A stretch of 51,383 nucleotides of DNA from Butyricicoccus sp. (lineage in GTDB: Bacteria; Bacillota; Clostridia; Oscillospirales; Butyricicoccaceae), in the NCBI GenBank assembly GCA_017886875.1, contig JAGHIZ010000014.1:1-51383 (forward strand), given 5' to 3'. A program made the translations under genes and the position numbers. The first letter of the stretch is position 1. Each line of letters opens with the position of its first letter. The notes under the pieces are model-generated. The model ran no database searches. It saw only the letters and a program-made list of their open reading frames with translations, and was not told the DNA's origin. Of the stretch, positions 33,642-43,563 are shown in pieces.

Positions 33642-35156
33642 TTATGCCTTATGTCCACCTATACGATTATTTCTATCCTTACCAGTTGCATCTTTGGTTA
33701 AATTCATACCTTTTAAAATTGCATTTTTTCCAAACTTCTTTTTTATATCAAGTAATGTATGCTGAATTTGCTTTTCTTTTTGCATTGCTAACATTTTTTT
33801 ATTTTCTTCACGTTCTTTTTCAGCATAATCAGTAAATAAGTCTAACTGTTCTACTATCTCCTGTTTTTTTATATCTCTTTCAGCTTGTAAATGATTAGCT
33901 GTTATATTCATTCTTCTTATTAAAAGTTTTGGATTTATTATTTTATCATATAATTCTAATGCTTTTTGAACAAGTGTTTTTGTTGATGATGTGTATTCCA
34001 TATTTATAGTGCCATGTGCATTTTTAGGAATACTTCTGCCATAGGGGTCTAATACTATTTCTCCTGTATATTTTATATCTGGATTATGCAAATTTTCTAT
34101 ATCATAACCAACTGTAATTACAATTTGATTTGTTACAAGCTCTTTATCTACAAGTTCAAGTGCTAAATTATCAGCAATTTCTTTTATAACAAGTCTAGCT
34201 TGCTCGGTCTTATATGGAAACTGCAACACTTGACCAGAACATATACTTGTATTTGATGGTTTATATGCTTTTATGTCAGCTATTGTACAACATTCCCAAC
34301 CCCAAGCATGGTCAATAAGCAATTCTGCATTTATACCAAACAATTTATATAATAAATCTTCATTATAATAATCATTTGTTTTTCCCAAAGAACATCTAGC
34401 TATATCACCCATTGTAAAAAGTCCATGTTCTGCTAATTTTTTAGCATAACCCTTACCTACTCGCCAAAAATCTGTAATTGGTGTATGACTCCAAAGCTGT
34501 TTACGGTAACTCATTTCATCAAGTTCTGCAATTCGTACACCATATTTATCTGGTTTAATATGTTTTGCTACAATATCCATTGCAATTTTAGCTAGATACA
34601 TATTTGTACCAATTCCAGCAGTTGCAGTTATTCCTGTTGTTTTTAAAACATCTTTTATTATTTTCATAGCAAGTTGTCTAGGTGTTAAATTGTATGTTGA
34701 TAAATACTTTGTAAGGTCAATAAAAACTTCATCTATTGAATAAACGTGAATATCTTCTGGTGATATATATTTAAGATATATTTTATAGATTTCTGTACTA
34801 TGTTCAATATAATGTGCCATTCTTGGTGGTGCTACGATATAATCTATTTTTAGATTATTATTTTCCATAAGTTCTATATCATTTACTGATGAACCACTAA
34901 ATTCTTTATATCTTATATTTTTTCTACGTCTATTATTTTCTTCTTTGACCTTTTGTACAACTTCAAATAATCTTGCACGACCTGATATACCATACTTTTT
35001 TAATGAAGGTGAAACTGCCAGACAAATTGTTTTTTCTGTTCTATCTGAGTCTGCAACTACTAAATTTGTTGTCATTGGGTCTAATCCTCTTTCTACACAT
35101 TCAACTGATGCATAAAATGATTTTAAATCTATACATAAATATATATTGTCTGACAT
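33642..35156 (-). CDS. Y-family DNA polymerase (UmuC/DinB-like)
   Basis: 504 aa, ATG at 35156 with TGGAGGTG upstream. IYLCIDLKSFYASVECVERG is the first catalytic motif and SIDEVFIDLT near 120 the second; TAGIGTNMYLAKIAMDIVAK near 178 and a thumb/little-finger region follow. Error-prone translesion synthesis is expected. Common ICE cargo together with YolD-like. Confidence 0.92.
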   Translation of the reverse strand: MSDNIYLCIDLKSFYASVECVERGLDPMTTNLVVADSDRTEKTICLAVSPSLKKYGISGRARLFEVVQKVKEENNRRRKNIRYKEFSGSSVNDIELMENNNLKIDYIVAPPRMAHYIEHSTEIYKIYLKYISPEDIHVYSIDEVFIDLTKYLSTYNLTPRQLAMKIIKDVLKTTGITATAGIGTNMYLAKIAMDIVAKHIKPDKYGVRIAELDEMSYRKQLWSHTPITDFWRVGKGYAKKLAEHGLFTMGDIARCSLGKTNDYYNEDLLYKLFGINAELLIDHAWGWECCTIADIKAYKPSNTSICSGQVLQFPYKTEQARLVIKEIADNLALELVDKELVTNQIVITVGYDIENLHNPDIKYTGEIVLDPYGRSIPKNAHGTINMEYTSSTKTLVQKALELYDKIINPKLLIRRMNITANHLQAERDIKKQEIVEQLDLFTDYAEKEREENKKMLAMQKEKQIQHTLLDIKKKFGKNAILKGMNLTKDATGKDRNNRIGGHKA

Positions 35157-35176
35157 AAAACTTTCACCTCCAATAA

Positions 35177-35686
35177 TTATTTTCCTCTACGTATATGCCA
35201 CTCATTCCAAAATGCTATATAACCATTTCTATCAAATTCATCTGTTGGAAGTATTTTTTGTGAGCAAGATAAATAAAATTCTTCTATTTTATCCGCAAAC
35301 TTAAAAACTTCTTTTTGATATTCTTTAAAATTTACTACTTCTTCTTGTCCATTTGCCAAGATTAGTTTTACATTGCTACCTACATGAATAACAGACCAAT
35401 CTGTACCTGTATCACAACCAATTATATCAACTTCAGTCAAATCGTTATTCGCAATCATAAAAAATCCACAACATGGTATCATTTGAATTTCATGTTCAGA
35501 TGCTATTTTATCTTCTGTTAATGTTTTAAGTAAATATAACGCAGTAGCACTAACCGTTCCTATAGCTTCAAAAGTCGTTTCACCAATTTGAACTTTAACA
35601 TTTCCATGTAAACATAAATCTTCTGGGTCATCTTTTTGTCCGCCAATCCATTCAAGATTGTTTACATCAATTTTAAAAACTCCCAT
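35177..35686 (-). CDS. Hypothetical protein (169 aa) near hsdR
   Basis: From ATG at 35686 (MGVFKID) with GAGGAG upstream. Mixed alpha/beta composition, no signal or membrane segment. I recognise no family. It lies 25 bases after hsdR on the same strand and may be the last gene of the restriction operon. Confidence 0.65.
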   Translation of the reverse strand: MGVFKIDVNNLEWIGGQKDDPEDLCLHGNVKVQIGETTFEAIGTVSATALYLLKTLTEDKIASEHEIQMIPCCGFFMIANNDLTEVDIIGCDTGTDWSVIHVGSNVKLILANGQEEVVNFKEYQKEVFKFADKIEEFYLSCSQKILPTDEFDRNGYIAFWNEWHIRRGK

Positions 35687-35711
35687 AAATAGCACTCCTC
35701 TAAAAGCTATT

Positions 35712-38700
35712 TTAAGCTATATTATCTGTCCAAAGTTCGCACTGAGTTATAACTGTTTTTATGGCATCGTCCATGCCTTCTGGTGGATATTTATATTTTC
35801 TGAGAAGTCGTTTTACAAGCCTTCTCATGCCTGCTCTTGCACTTTCTTTCTTTTGCCAGTCAATAGTTCTATTTTTTCTAAGCATTTCTGTTAGTTCTTT
35901 TGTTATTGCTATTAATTCTTTATGCTCATAAAAATCCTTAATCGCTTGTGGTTTTGTAATAGCATCGTAAAATGCAAGCTCATCTTGTGAAAGCCCTAAC
36001 GCTTCGCCTTCTTCGTGTGCTTTTGCTATATCTTTTGCAAGTTTTAAAAGTTCTGCTATAACTTCTTCATTAGTAAGTAGACCATTTAAGTATTTATTCA
36101 TAGCACTTTGTATTATCTCAGAAAACTTTTCAGATTTAACTAAATTTGTACGCTTATAAATCGCTACTTGTTCAGCAATAAGCCTTTTTAATAGTTCCAC
36201 TGCTAAGTTTTTCTCTTTCATATTGGCTATTTCCTCTAAAAACTCGGCATCAAAAAGAGAAAATTCACCTTTTACATCAGAAAATAAATTTATAACGCCT
36301 TCGCTCTTTATGCTATGTTTTAAAAGTTCATTTATACGGTCATTTACTTCCTTTAAGGAATACTTTTTACCCTCACCAGTAAGGCTAAGGCGTACAAGTA
36401 TAGTCCTTACTGCTTCAAAATATGCAGCTTCTGCACGCTCATCAGCATTAACTAAACTACTACAAAGCGTTAATGCTTGACGCAGTAAAAGAGCTTGTTT
36501 AATAAAAATATAATGTGCTTGTTTCTTTTCGTCTTTTTCTTCTAAGCGTTTTCCAAGTAGGAAATTTACACCGCCAGAAATCGCTTTTGCTTTTTCTAAG
36601 TCATCATTTTTAAAGAAACGGGAATAATCAAAACCATGAAATAAATCTTTACAAATTGATAGCTTTTCCAAAAACTTTGGATATGCAATATCTTTTATAT
36701 TTGTATCACCATAATTTTTCTTATCTCTTACGGTGTAATCGTTCATGGCTTGTTTTAATGCTGATGCAATGCCTACATAATCTACTACTAAACCGCCCTC
36801 TTTATCCTCAAAAACACGGTTTACTCTTGCGATTGCTTGCATTAAATTATGCCCTGACATTGGTTTATAGACATACATTGTCGCAAGTGATGGCACATCA
36901 AACCCTGTTAGCCACATATCAACTACAATAGCAATTTTCATTTCAGAATTATTATCTTTAAATTTTCTTGCTAAATCTTCTTTATGTGCTTTATTGCCAA
37001 TTAGTTCTCGCCACTCCTCAGGGTCTTTATTACTTCCTGTGATAACAAGACCTATTTTTTCTGTCCAAGTTGGGCGAAGTTCTAAAATACGATTATATAT
37101 TTTCATTGCTATTTGGCGTGAATATGCAACTATCATTGCTTTACCTGTTAAAAGATTAGCTCTACAATTTTCGTAATGGTCTAAAATATCATTTACAAGT
37201 GAATTTATAGTTTCTTCTGCACCTAAAATAGCTTCCATTTTGCCAAGCTCTTTTTTACTCTTTTGAATTACTTCTTCATCGGCATTTTGTGCCATAAGTT
37301 CATATTCATCATCTATTAAACGTAAAGTATTTTCATCAAGTTTTAAATTTATAACCCTACTTTCATAATAAACAGGACGAGTTGCCCCATCTTCTACTGC
37401 TTGGGTCATATCATAGATATCTATATAATCTCCGAAAACTTCACGAGTGCTACGGTCTTTTGATGAAATAGGTGTTCCAGTAAAACCAATATATGTAGCA
37501 TTTGGCAGACTATCACGAATTATTCTTGCTGTACCAAGCACAGTTTTAACTTCTAATTCCCCTTTATCATTCTGTTTAGTTTTATATTTTTCTACAAGTC
37601 CATATTGTCCTCTATGTGCTTCATCTGCCATAACGACAATATTTTTTCTATCTGAAAGTGGTTCGTTACTTTCTTCAAATTTTTGCATTGTAGTAAAAAT
37701 TATACCATTCGCCTTACGATTTAATAAAAGCTCTTTTAAATGTTTTCTGCTTTCGGCTTGCTGTGGCTTTTGGCGTAAAAAATCACTACATCTTGAAAAC
37801 TGATTATATAACTGATTATCTAAATCATTTCTATCTGTAATAACCACTATTGTTGGACTTTGAAGTGCTGTTTGTAACAAATGAGCATAAAACACCATAG
37901 AAAGTGATTTTCCACTTCCTTGTGTATGCCAGAAAACTCCGCCTTTGCCATCTACCGCATTTTTTGTGGACTTTATCGCCTTATTTACTGCAAAATATTG
38001 ATGATAGCCTGCTAAAATTTTAAATATCTTTTCTCCATCTACATTAAAACATATAAAATTTTTAAGTATATCTAAAAAACGATTTTTTTCAAACATACCT
38101 ATAAAAAATGTGTCAAACTGTGCATGGGCTGTATTTTCATAACTTCCATCTGTGGTTTTCCATGACATAAAACGGTCTTCTCCAGATGTTATTGTGCCTG
38201 CTTTTGTTACCCCCATATCACTCATAACACAAACTGCATTATATATAAAAAGTGAGGGTATATCATTTACAATATAATTTCTAAGCTGTCTGTAAGCCTC
38301 GGAAACATCTGTTTGTTCTCTTGATGGTGATTTTAACTCTATAACAACTAGAGGTAAGCCATTTATAAATAAAATTATATCTGGTCGTTTTTCTGCATTT
38401 TCTATTAAAGTCCATTGATTTGATACTATAAAATCATTATTATCTATGTTTTCAAAATCAATTAGATATACAAGGTCGGATTTTTCTTCGCCTTTTACAA
38501 AATATTTTACTGGTACGCCATTTTGCATATAATCGGTGAAAATCATATTCTTTTGCAAAAGTGAACCGCTTTCAAAGTTTTTTAACTTATATATAGCCTC
38601 GTTTATTGCGTCCTCTGGCAAGTCCTTATTTATTCGCTGTAAACATGGAAACAATATTTCCTCATAGAGTGGGCTTTTATAATTCCTTTCTATATCTGGT

Positions 38701-38777
38701 GCGTATATATGCTTATATCCTAAATTTTCAAAAAGCTGTATTACTGCGTTTTCATAATTATATTCTGTAAAAGGCAT
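35712..38777 (-). CDS. hsdR: Type I restriction enzyme, R subunit (HsdR)
   Basis: 1021 aa. N-terminal nuclease region (IILFINGLPLVVIELKSP, with the D...ExK pattern near 135-150). DEAD-type translocase follows: HTQGSGKSLSM (Walker A) near 284, MADEAHRGQYG near 384, and TGFDVPSLATMYV near 630 with ARVNRVF. ATG at 38777 with GGGGTGA upstream. It works with HsdM and HsdS encoded upstream. Confidence 0.95.
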   Translation of the reverse strand: MPFTEYNYENAVIQLFENLGYKHIYAPDIERNYKSPLYEEILFPCLQRINKDLPEDAINEAIYKLKNFESGSLLQKNMIFTDYMQNGVPVKYFVKGEEKSDLVYLIDFENIDNNDFIVSNQWTLIENAEKRPDIILFINGLPLVVIELKSPSREQTDVSEAYRQLRNYIVNDIPSLFIYNAVCVMSDMGVTKAGTITSGEDRFMSWKTTDGSYENTAHAQFDTFFIGMFEKNRFLDILKNFICFNVDGEKIFKILAGYHQYFAVNKAIKSTKNAVDGKGGVFWHTQGSGKSLSMVFYAHLLQTALQSPTIVVITDRNDLDNQLYNQFSRCSDFLRQKPQQAESRKHLKELLLNRKANGIIFTTMQKFEESNEPLSDRKNIVVMADEAHRGQYGLVEKYKTKQNDKGELEVKTVLGTARIIRDSLPNATYIGFTGTPISSKDRSTREVFGDYIDIYDMTQAVEDGATRPVYYESRVINLKLDENTLRLIDDEYELMAQNADEEVIQKSKKELGKMEAILGAEETINSLVNDILDHYENCRANLLTGKAMIVAYSRQIAMKIYNRILELRPTWTEKIGLVITGSNKDPEEWRELIGNKAHKEDLARKFKDNNSEMKIAIVVDMWLTGFDVPSLATMYVYKPMSGHNLMQAIARVNRVFEDKEGGLVVDYVGIASALKQAMNDYTVRDKKNYGDTNIKDIAYPKFLEKLSICKDLFHGFDYSRFFKNDDLEKAKAISGGVNFLLGKRLEEKDEKKQAHYIFIKQALLLRQALTLCSSLVNADERAEAAYFEAVRTILVRLSLTGEGKKYSLKEVNDRINELLKHSIKSEGVINLFSDVKGEFSLFDAEFLEEIANMKEKNLAVELLKRLIAEQVAIYKRTNLVKSEKFSEIIQSAMNKYLNGLLTNEEVIAELLKLAKDIAKAHEEGEALGLSQDELAFYDAITKPQAIKDFYEHKELIAITKELTEMLRKNRTIDWQKKESARAGMRRLVKRLLRKYKYPPEGMDDAIKTVITQCELWTDNIA

Positions 38778-38792
38778 GATGTCACCCCGTTT

Positions 38793-39080
38793 TTACTTTG
38801 ATAGTTCGTTTATTTTTAAGGCAAGTTTTCCCATTAGTAAACCGTTAAGAAAATTCATGCAATTTTGGGCATTTTCTTGAATATTTGTTGGCATATTTCT
38901 ATTTACTGTATTATATATTATTGCTTCTAATGGATATTTAGAAATAACATCTTGAATATGCTTTTGTAATTCTTCCCACTTTTGCTCTTTAAGCAATTTT
39001 TCTGTTTTATTATATTCTTTTTTTATATCAAGTAATTCTTTAGTATCATTTATAATTTTTTCTATTTCTTTTGGTGTCAT
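38793..39080 (-). CDS. Small helical protein between hsdS and hsdR
   Basis: 95 aa, ATG at 39080 with AAAGGGG upstream. Begins MTPKEIEKIINDTKELLDIK, strongly helical, coiled-coil-like in its first 45 residues. Not a known Hsd subunit. Its place inside the operon suggests a regulatory or anti-restriction/control role, which is unproven. Confidence 0.65.
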   Translation of the reverse strand: MTPKEIEKIINDTKELLDIKKEYNKTEKLLKEQKWEELQKHIQDVISKYPLEAIIYNTVNRNMPTNIQENAQNCMNFLNGLLMGKLALKINELSK

Positions 39081-39106
39081 TGTAATACCCCTTTTAAAAT
39101 AATAAT

Positions 39107-40234
39107 TTATAGTTTTATATCTGAAACGTCAATTTCCCCGTTCATAAGTTTTGGAAGTAAAGTATCACGAATTTGTCTTAATCTTTGATTTTCTCTCTCT
39201 ATATTTAATATTTGTTTAAATATAGGTTCAACTAAATCATCAAATTTTAATAAAATTTCATCATCAGCTTTTATTACATCAAAGTTTTTTAAAATATCTG
39301 TTTTTAAATTTGTAAATACACTTCCATTTCCTAAAGATATTAAATCTTTTCTTATATATTTAAAAAGTAAGTATAAGTAATAAATAGAAAATTTAGATTT
39401 AGGAAAATATAACCAACCGTCATGTATACAAGTATCGACATCAAGTATTTTTGGTATTGCTGGTGTTGCACTATTAGATAAAACTAATTGACCAGCTTTT
39501 AAAAATACTGTTTTCTTTATACCTTCCTCTTTAATATGTTCTTTTATTTCTAATATAAATGGTGTATTTAATGAGGTTACATCTGATATTTTTAACCAAC
39601 GTAATCCACTATCACATAAATAATTTTGAATAGGACGTGGCGAACCCCCACGCTTTATTTCTACAAATTTTCCTAAACAAGAAATCTCCCAATTATTAGG
39701 CATAACTCCGCCAAACGGTTCAAAATCTACAAACCAACTTTTAAAAATCGCCTGTGCTTGCTGTTCTAAATTTTCATTTATTTTTTGATTTAATTCTATT
39801 TTGTCATCTAATGCGGATAAAATAGAGGCTATTTTATTTTGTGTTTCTAAATCTGGCATATTTATAATTTGCTTTGACAATGTTTTCACAGATAGTCCAG
39901 GCTGTGCAGATTGTGCAGAAAGTCTACCAAGATTCATAGTTGATAAAAGATAAGATAAATAGCGTATATTATGTTTATCGTTTGTACAAACCACAACTGC
40001 ATGTTCGGTCATATATGCAGAGCCTTCAAAATATCTAACATTACCACAAAAAGCACCCTGTCTACCAATAATTGCACACTTGCCCTCAAAATTATATTTA
40101 TCTGTATAACCACGCAAACCATTACCACCATATACGGGATATTTGCCATGATTAGATACTAATTTTGCAGGTATACTTTTTCCACTACTAAGACGTGAGC
40201 ATATTTCACCTAACTGTAACTCATTAAATTTCAT
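39107..40234 (-). CDS. hsdS: Type I restriction enzyme, specificity subunit (HsdS)
   Basis: 375 aa from ATG at 40234 (MKFNELQLGEI), overlapping the hsdM stop by 11 bases; a longer frame has no better site. Two target-recognition domains separated by the conserved helix LDDKIELNQKINENLEQQAQ near 153 and closed by RENQRLRQIRDTLLPKLMNG. No inverted repeats or second hsdS that would suggest phase variation were noticed. Confidence 0.92.
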   Translation of the reverse strand: MKFNELQLGEICSRLSSGKSIPAKLVSNHGKYPVYGGNGLRGYTDKYNFEGKCAIIGRQGAFCGNVRYFEGSAYMTEHAVVVCTNDKHNIRYLSYLLSTMNLGRLSAQSAQPGLSVKTLSKQIINMPDLETQNKIASILSALDDKIELNQKINENLEQQAQAIFKSWFVDFEPFGGVMPNNWEISCLGKFVEIKRGGSPRPIQNYLCDSGLRWLKISDVTSLNTPFILEIKEHIKEEGIKKTVFLKAGQLVLSNSATPAIPKILDVDTCIHDGWLYFPKSKFSIYYLYLLFKYIRKDLISLGNGSVFTNLKTDILKNFDVIKADDEILLKFDDLVEPIFKQILNIERENQRLRQIRDTLLPKLMNGEIDVSDIKL

Positions 40235-41720
40235 AACCAATCGCCCCCAGTTTTTGCTTAATTTCATTTTCTAGCTGGTGTGATTGATTGAAAAGCTCTG
40301 AAAGTTCGGCTGTTAGCCTGTTCATTTTTTCATTGAAAGGCTCGCTGTCCTGTTCTTGTTCTTCAATGCCAACATAACGCCCAGGGGTTAGAATAAAATC
40401 TTGTTTTTCTATATCCTGAATGGTAGCAACCGCACAAAAACCTTTAATATCTTCTTGTTTACCGTCTACAAAAGCGTTATAAGTATCGGCTATTTTTTTA
40501 ATGTCTTCATTTGTCAGCTCTCTTAGCTTACGAGAAACCATAGTTCCCATATTTCGAGCATCAATAAATAAAGTTTTGCCCTTTTGCTTTTTGTTTTTCG
40601 CTAAAAACCACAGCGAAACAGGGATTTGAGTAGTATAAAATAGCTGAGATGGCATAGCTATGATACATTCTACTAAATCAGCATTTATAATATTTTTTCT
40701 GATTTCACCCTCACCGCCTGTTTGAGATGACAGCGAACCATTAGCAAGCACCATACCAATTTTACCATTTGGTGCTAGATGGTATATCATGTGCTGTAAC
40801 CATGCAAAGTTAGCATTTGAGGCTGGAGGAGTGCCATATTTCCAGCGAACATCTTCAGAAAGTTTATCTGCTCCCCAGTTTGACAGATTAAAAGGCGGAT
40901 TTGCCATAATATAATCTGCTTTTAGCTGTGGGTGACAATCTTTAAAGAAAGTATCTGCGTTATATTCGCCTAAATCTGCTTCAATACCACGAATAGCAAG
41001 GTTCATTTGTGCCATTTTCCAAGTGGTCGGGTTACTATCTTGACCAAAAACAGATATTTTATTGATATTACCGCCATGATTTTCAATAAATTTTGCAGAT
41101 TGTACAAACATTCCGCCCGAACCGCAACAAGGGTCATATACACGCCCATTATATGGCTGTAAAACCTCTACCAGAGTACGCACAATACATGGTGGAGTAT
41201 AAAATTCACCTGCAAGTTTACCTTCTTGTTCTGCAAATTTAGAAAGACAATATTCATATGTACGACCTAAAATATCTTTACTATTTCCATGGTCTATCAT
41301 TTGTATATTAGTAAATAGGTCAACAACATCACCTAATCTACGTTTATCAAGTTCTGGACGTGCAAAATTTTTCGGTAAAATATCTTTTAAGCGTTTATTT
41401 TCTTGTTCAATACTAATCATAGCATTATCAATTATTAAGCCGATTTCTGGAGTATGAGCTTTTTCAGCGATTTTGCACCAACGAGCATTTTCAGGCACAA
41501 AAAAGATATTTTCAGCAGTATATTCATCAATATCTTCTTCAAAGCCTTCGCCTTCGTCCAAAAGCTCTTGATATTTCGCATCGAAACGGTCAGATATATA
41601 TTTTAAGAAAATAAGCCCTAAAACAACAGATTTATATTCCGATGCATCTATATTTCCACGCAAAACACAAGCTGCGTCCCATATTTGCTTTTCAAAACCA
41701 ATATCAGTTGAATTTGCCAT
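40224..41720 (-). CDS. hsdM: Type I restriction enzyme, methylase subunit (HsdM)
   Basis: 498 aa. N-terminal helical domain; GEFYTPPCIVRTLVEVLQP near 168, YDPCCGSGGMFV (SAM site) near 195 and IMANPPFNLSNWG near 275 (NPPF, adenine methylation). First gene of the operon. Confidence 0.95.
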   Translation of the reverse strand: MANSTDIGFEKQIWDAACVLRGNIDASEYKSVVLGLIFLKYISDRFDAKYQELLDEGEGFEEDIDEYTAENIFFVPENARWCKIAEKAHTPEIGLIIDNAMISIEQENKRLKDILPKNFARPELDKRRLGDVVDLFTNIQMIDHGNSKDILGRTYEYCLSKFAEQEGKLAGEFYTPPCIVRTLVEVLQPYNGRVYDPCCGSGGMFVQSAKFIENHGGNINKISVFGQDSNPTTWKMAQMNLAIRGIEADLGEYNADTFFKDCHPQLKADYIMANPPFNLSNWGADKLSEDVRWKYGTPPASNANFAWLQHMIYHLAPNGKIGMVLANGSLSSQTGGEGEIRKNIINADLVECIIAMPSQLFYTTQIPVSLWFLAKNKKQKGKTLFIDARNMGTMVSRKLRELTNEDIKKIADTYNAFVDGKQEDIKGFCAVATIQDIEKQDFILTPGRYVGIEEQEQDSEPFNEKMNRLTAELSELFNQSHQLENEIKQKLGAIGYEI

Positions 41721-41782
41721 AAAGTAAATTATCCCCTTTTGTAATTTATTGGTTTTATTATAACAAATACTAAAATATTTGA

Positions 41783-41812
41783 AAAGCTGTGTAATTTAAT
41801 ATACACAGCTTT
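41783..41812. terminator. Terminator after kptA
   Basis: AAAGCTGTGTA / TACACAGCTTT stem-loop, T-rich on the minus side; overlaps the last two bases of the kptA stop region. Confidence 0.78.
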
Positions 41813-42371
41813 AAATCTTTTCTATATATAAATTAGGTACAAAATTGGTTAGCCAAACATTATTTTTTGAAAGATAGAATTTATAACCTTCTCTATACAT
41901 TCTGCCAGCATACACTTTATATATCAAACAGTTACCATGACGCATACCAACTTGCTTAGCTGTTTCAATATCTGAACTTAAATGAACATATTGTCTGCTC
42001 ATTTTTAAAATTCCCTTTTCATCTATTGATTTGCTAAATCTATCAGCTGTACCATGATATAAAATATCTGGTGGGCATATAGAATTTAAATTTAAATCAA
42101 CAGGTATACTATGCCCTTGATTAGCACGAATATAAATGTCATTGTTATATTCTTCTGTATCAAAGCGTTTTTTATTGCTTGTTTTAACTATCTCAAATAT
42201 AGTATCTTTGGTTATATTCTCACTATATTTTTTACTTTCATTGAGTTTTGTTATAAGCTCATCAAGTTTAACCCAACCACAGTTATCCATATTAAGGTTT
42301 AAATCTTCTGGGTGATGTCTTAACAAGTAGCTCATATATCTTTCAAGTTTAATTATTTTAGAATTATTCAA
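41811..42371 (-). CDS. kptA: RNA 2'-phosphotransferase (Tpt1/KptA family)
   Basis: 186 aa from TTG at 42371 with AGGAGGGG upstream. RYMSYLLRHHPEDLNLNMDN near 12, ILYHGTADRF near 105, GILKMSRQYVHLS near 122 and RMYREGYKFYLSKNNVWLT near 155 are the family blocks. The enzyme moves a 2'-phosphate from RNA to NAD+, giving ADP-ribose 1'',2''-cyclic phosphate. In bacteria it is also found near defence or ADP-ribose genes. Confidence 0.9.
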   Translation of the reverse strand: MNNSKIIKLERYMSYLLRHHPEDLNLNMDNCGWVKLDELITKLNESKKYSENITKDTIFEIVKTSNKKRFDTEEYNNDIYIRANQGHSIPVDLNLNSICPPDILYHGTADRFSKSIDEKGILKMSRQYVHLSSDIETAKQVGMRHGNCLIYKVYAGRMYREGYKFYLSKNNVWLTNFVPNLYIEKI

Positions 42372-42414
42372 GTTAATCCCCTCCTTACTTAAAATTATTA
42401 TATCATAAATTGGG

Positions 42415-42443
42415 TGATATATATTAAAAATATATGTTATAAT
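42415..42443 (+). promoter_or_regulatory. Likely promoter of the DUF1810/PARG cluster
   Basis: TATAAT at 42438-42443 with TG one base before (extended -10); the -35 position, 17 bases upstream (TGATAT), is weak. Located in the divergent region between kptA and the DUF1810 gene. Confidence 0.45.
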
Positions 42444-42496
42444 ACATATATCAGTTAGAGAAAATCACAAATTCATTTAAAAAGGTTGTGAAATAT

Positions 42497-42916
42497 ATGT
42501 CAGAACTGGATAGATTTATTCGTGCACAAGAATATAACTATTCTGATGCATTAAAAGAAATAAAAAATGGTAAAAAAATAAGTCATTGGATGTGGTATGT
42601 GTTTCCACAAATAAAAGGATTGGGAAAAAGTGATACTGCAAAATGGTATGCAATAAAAGATTTACAAGAGGCAAGAGACTATTTGAATAATGAGATATTA
42701 TCAAATAGATTAGAGCAAGTATGCAAAGCATTATTAGACCTTGATTGTAATGATGCCTATAAAATTTTTGGTTCTCCTGATGATATGAAATTAAAATCAT
42801 CAATGACACTTTTTGAAATTGCTGCACCAGAAAATAAAATCTTTAAAAGAGTACTAGATAAATATTTTAATGGTGAGCGTGACCAAAAAACAATAGAAAT
42901 TATATCTTCTATGTAA
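42497..42916 (+). CDS. DUF1810 family protein
   Basis: 139 aa from ATG at 42497; a GTG three codons earlier lies too close to the AAAGG site. SELDRFIRAQEYNYSDALKE, then GKKISHWMWYVFPQIKGLG near 26 and a helical C-terminus are the DUF1810 pattern. Family function is not established; it recurs next to nucleotide or ADP-ribose handling genes. Confidence 0.85.
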   Translation: MSELDRFIRAQEYNYSDALKEIKNGKKISHWMWYVFPQIKGLGKSDTAKWYAIKDLQEARDYLNNEILSNRLEQVCKALLDLDCNDAYKIFGSPDDMKLKSSMTLFEIAAPENKIFKRVLDKYFNGERDQKTIEIISSM

Positions 42917-42974
42917 AAACAATGGTGATTATTAATATACAAATTTTAGTTGTTTTTATAAACGAGGTTAAAAA

Positions 42975-43490
42975 ATGAAAGATAGTATTAAAATTACAAG
43001 TGAAATTTTTATAGAAGAACCAAAAATTTTTAGCATTCCACTTAATGAACTTACTAATCATATAGATGCATTTAAAAAGATTAATCCGTATTATATGGAC
43101 GGAATAGTTACGATTAGAGCAGGCAAACAAGAAGCTGCAATGGGTTACTATATGGGATTTTTATGGGATTTGATTTTAAATGCATTAGAGGAATTATTAA
43201 CACAAGATACAACGAATTTTGATTGTCATGCAGATGTAACAATTAAACATTTTAAAAATTCGCAACAAGATATTTTATTATGGGAAGTAGAACGATTTGG
43301 AAAGGTTAAATATGATTTTAAACCGTTTGTGTTTGAACTTTTATATGCTGCTGAGGATTTTTTTACATCAGTTACAAATAATTTGGGTAATATAACTTTA
43401 GATATTGATATAGATAATAATTATGATTATTCAAATTCCATTGAATATTTGAAACAAATAAAGGAAAAATATTTAGAAATTTACAGATAA
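42975..43490 (+). CDS. Hypothetical protein (171 aa)
   Basis: ATG at 42975 with GAGG upstream. Alpha/beta protein; ILLWEVERFGKVKYDFKPFV near 96 and an acidic DIDIDNNYDY near 146. Not recognised; the size and acidity resemble immunity-type proteins. Between DUF1810 and a PARG-like gene on the same strand. Confidence 0.6.
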   Translation: MKDSIKITSEIFIEEPKIFSIPLNELTNHIDAFKKINPYYMDGIVTIRAGKQEAAMGYYMGFLWDLILNALEELLTQDTTNFDCHADVTIKHFKNSQQDILLWEVERFGKVKYDFKPFVFELLYAAEDFFTSVTNNLGNITLDIDIDNNYDYSNSIEYLKQIKEKYLEIYR

Positions 43491-43563
43491 GGAATATACG
43501 CTATGATGTTTACAAAAAATATAAAAAATTGTTTGTACTGCTTATTATAAGAGGATGAAAAAT

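Noticed and set aside
39107-40234. Phase-variable hsdS
   Set aside because: No inverted repeats, second hsdS or recombinase gene was seen near the type I operon.
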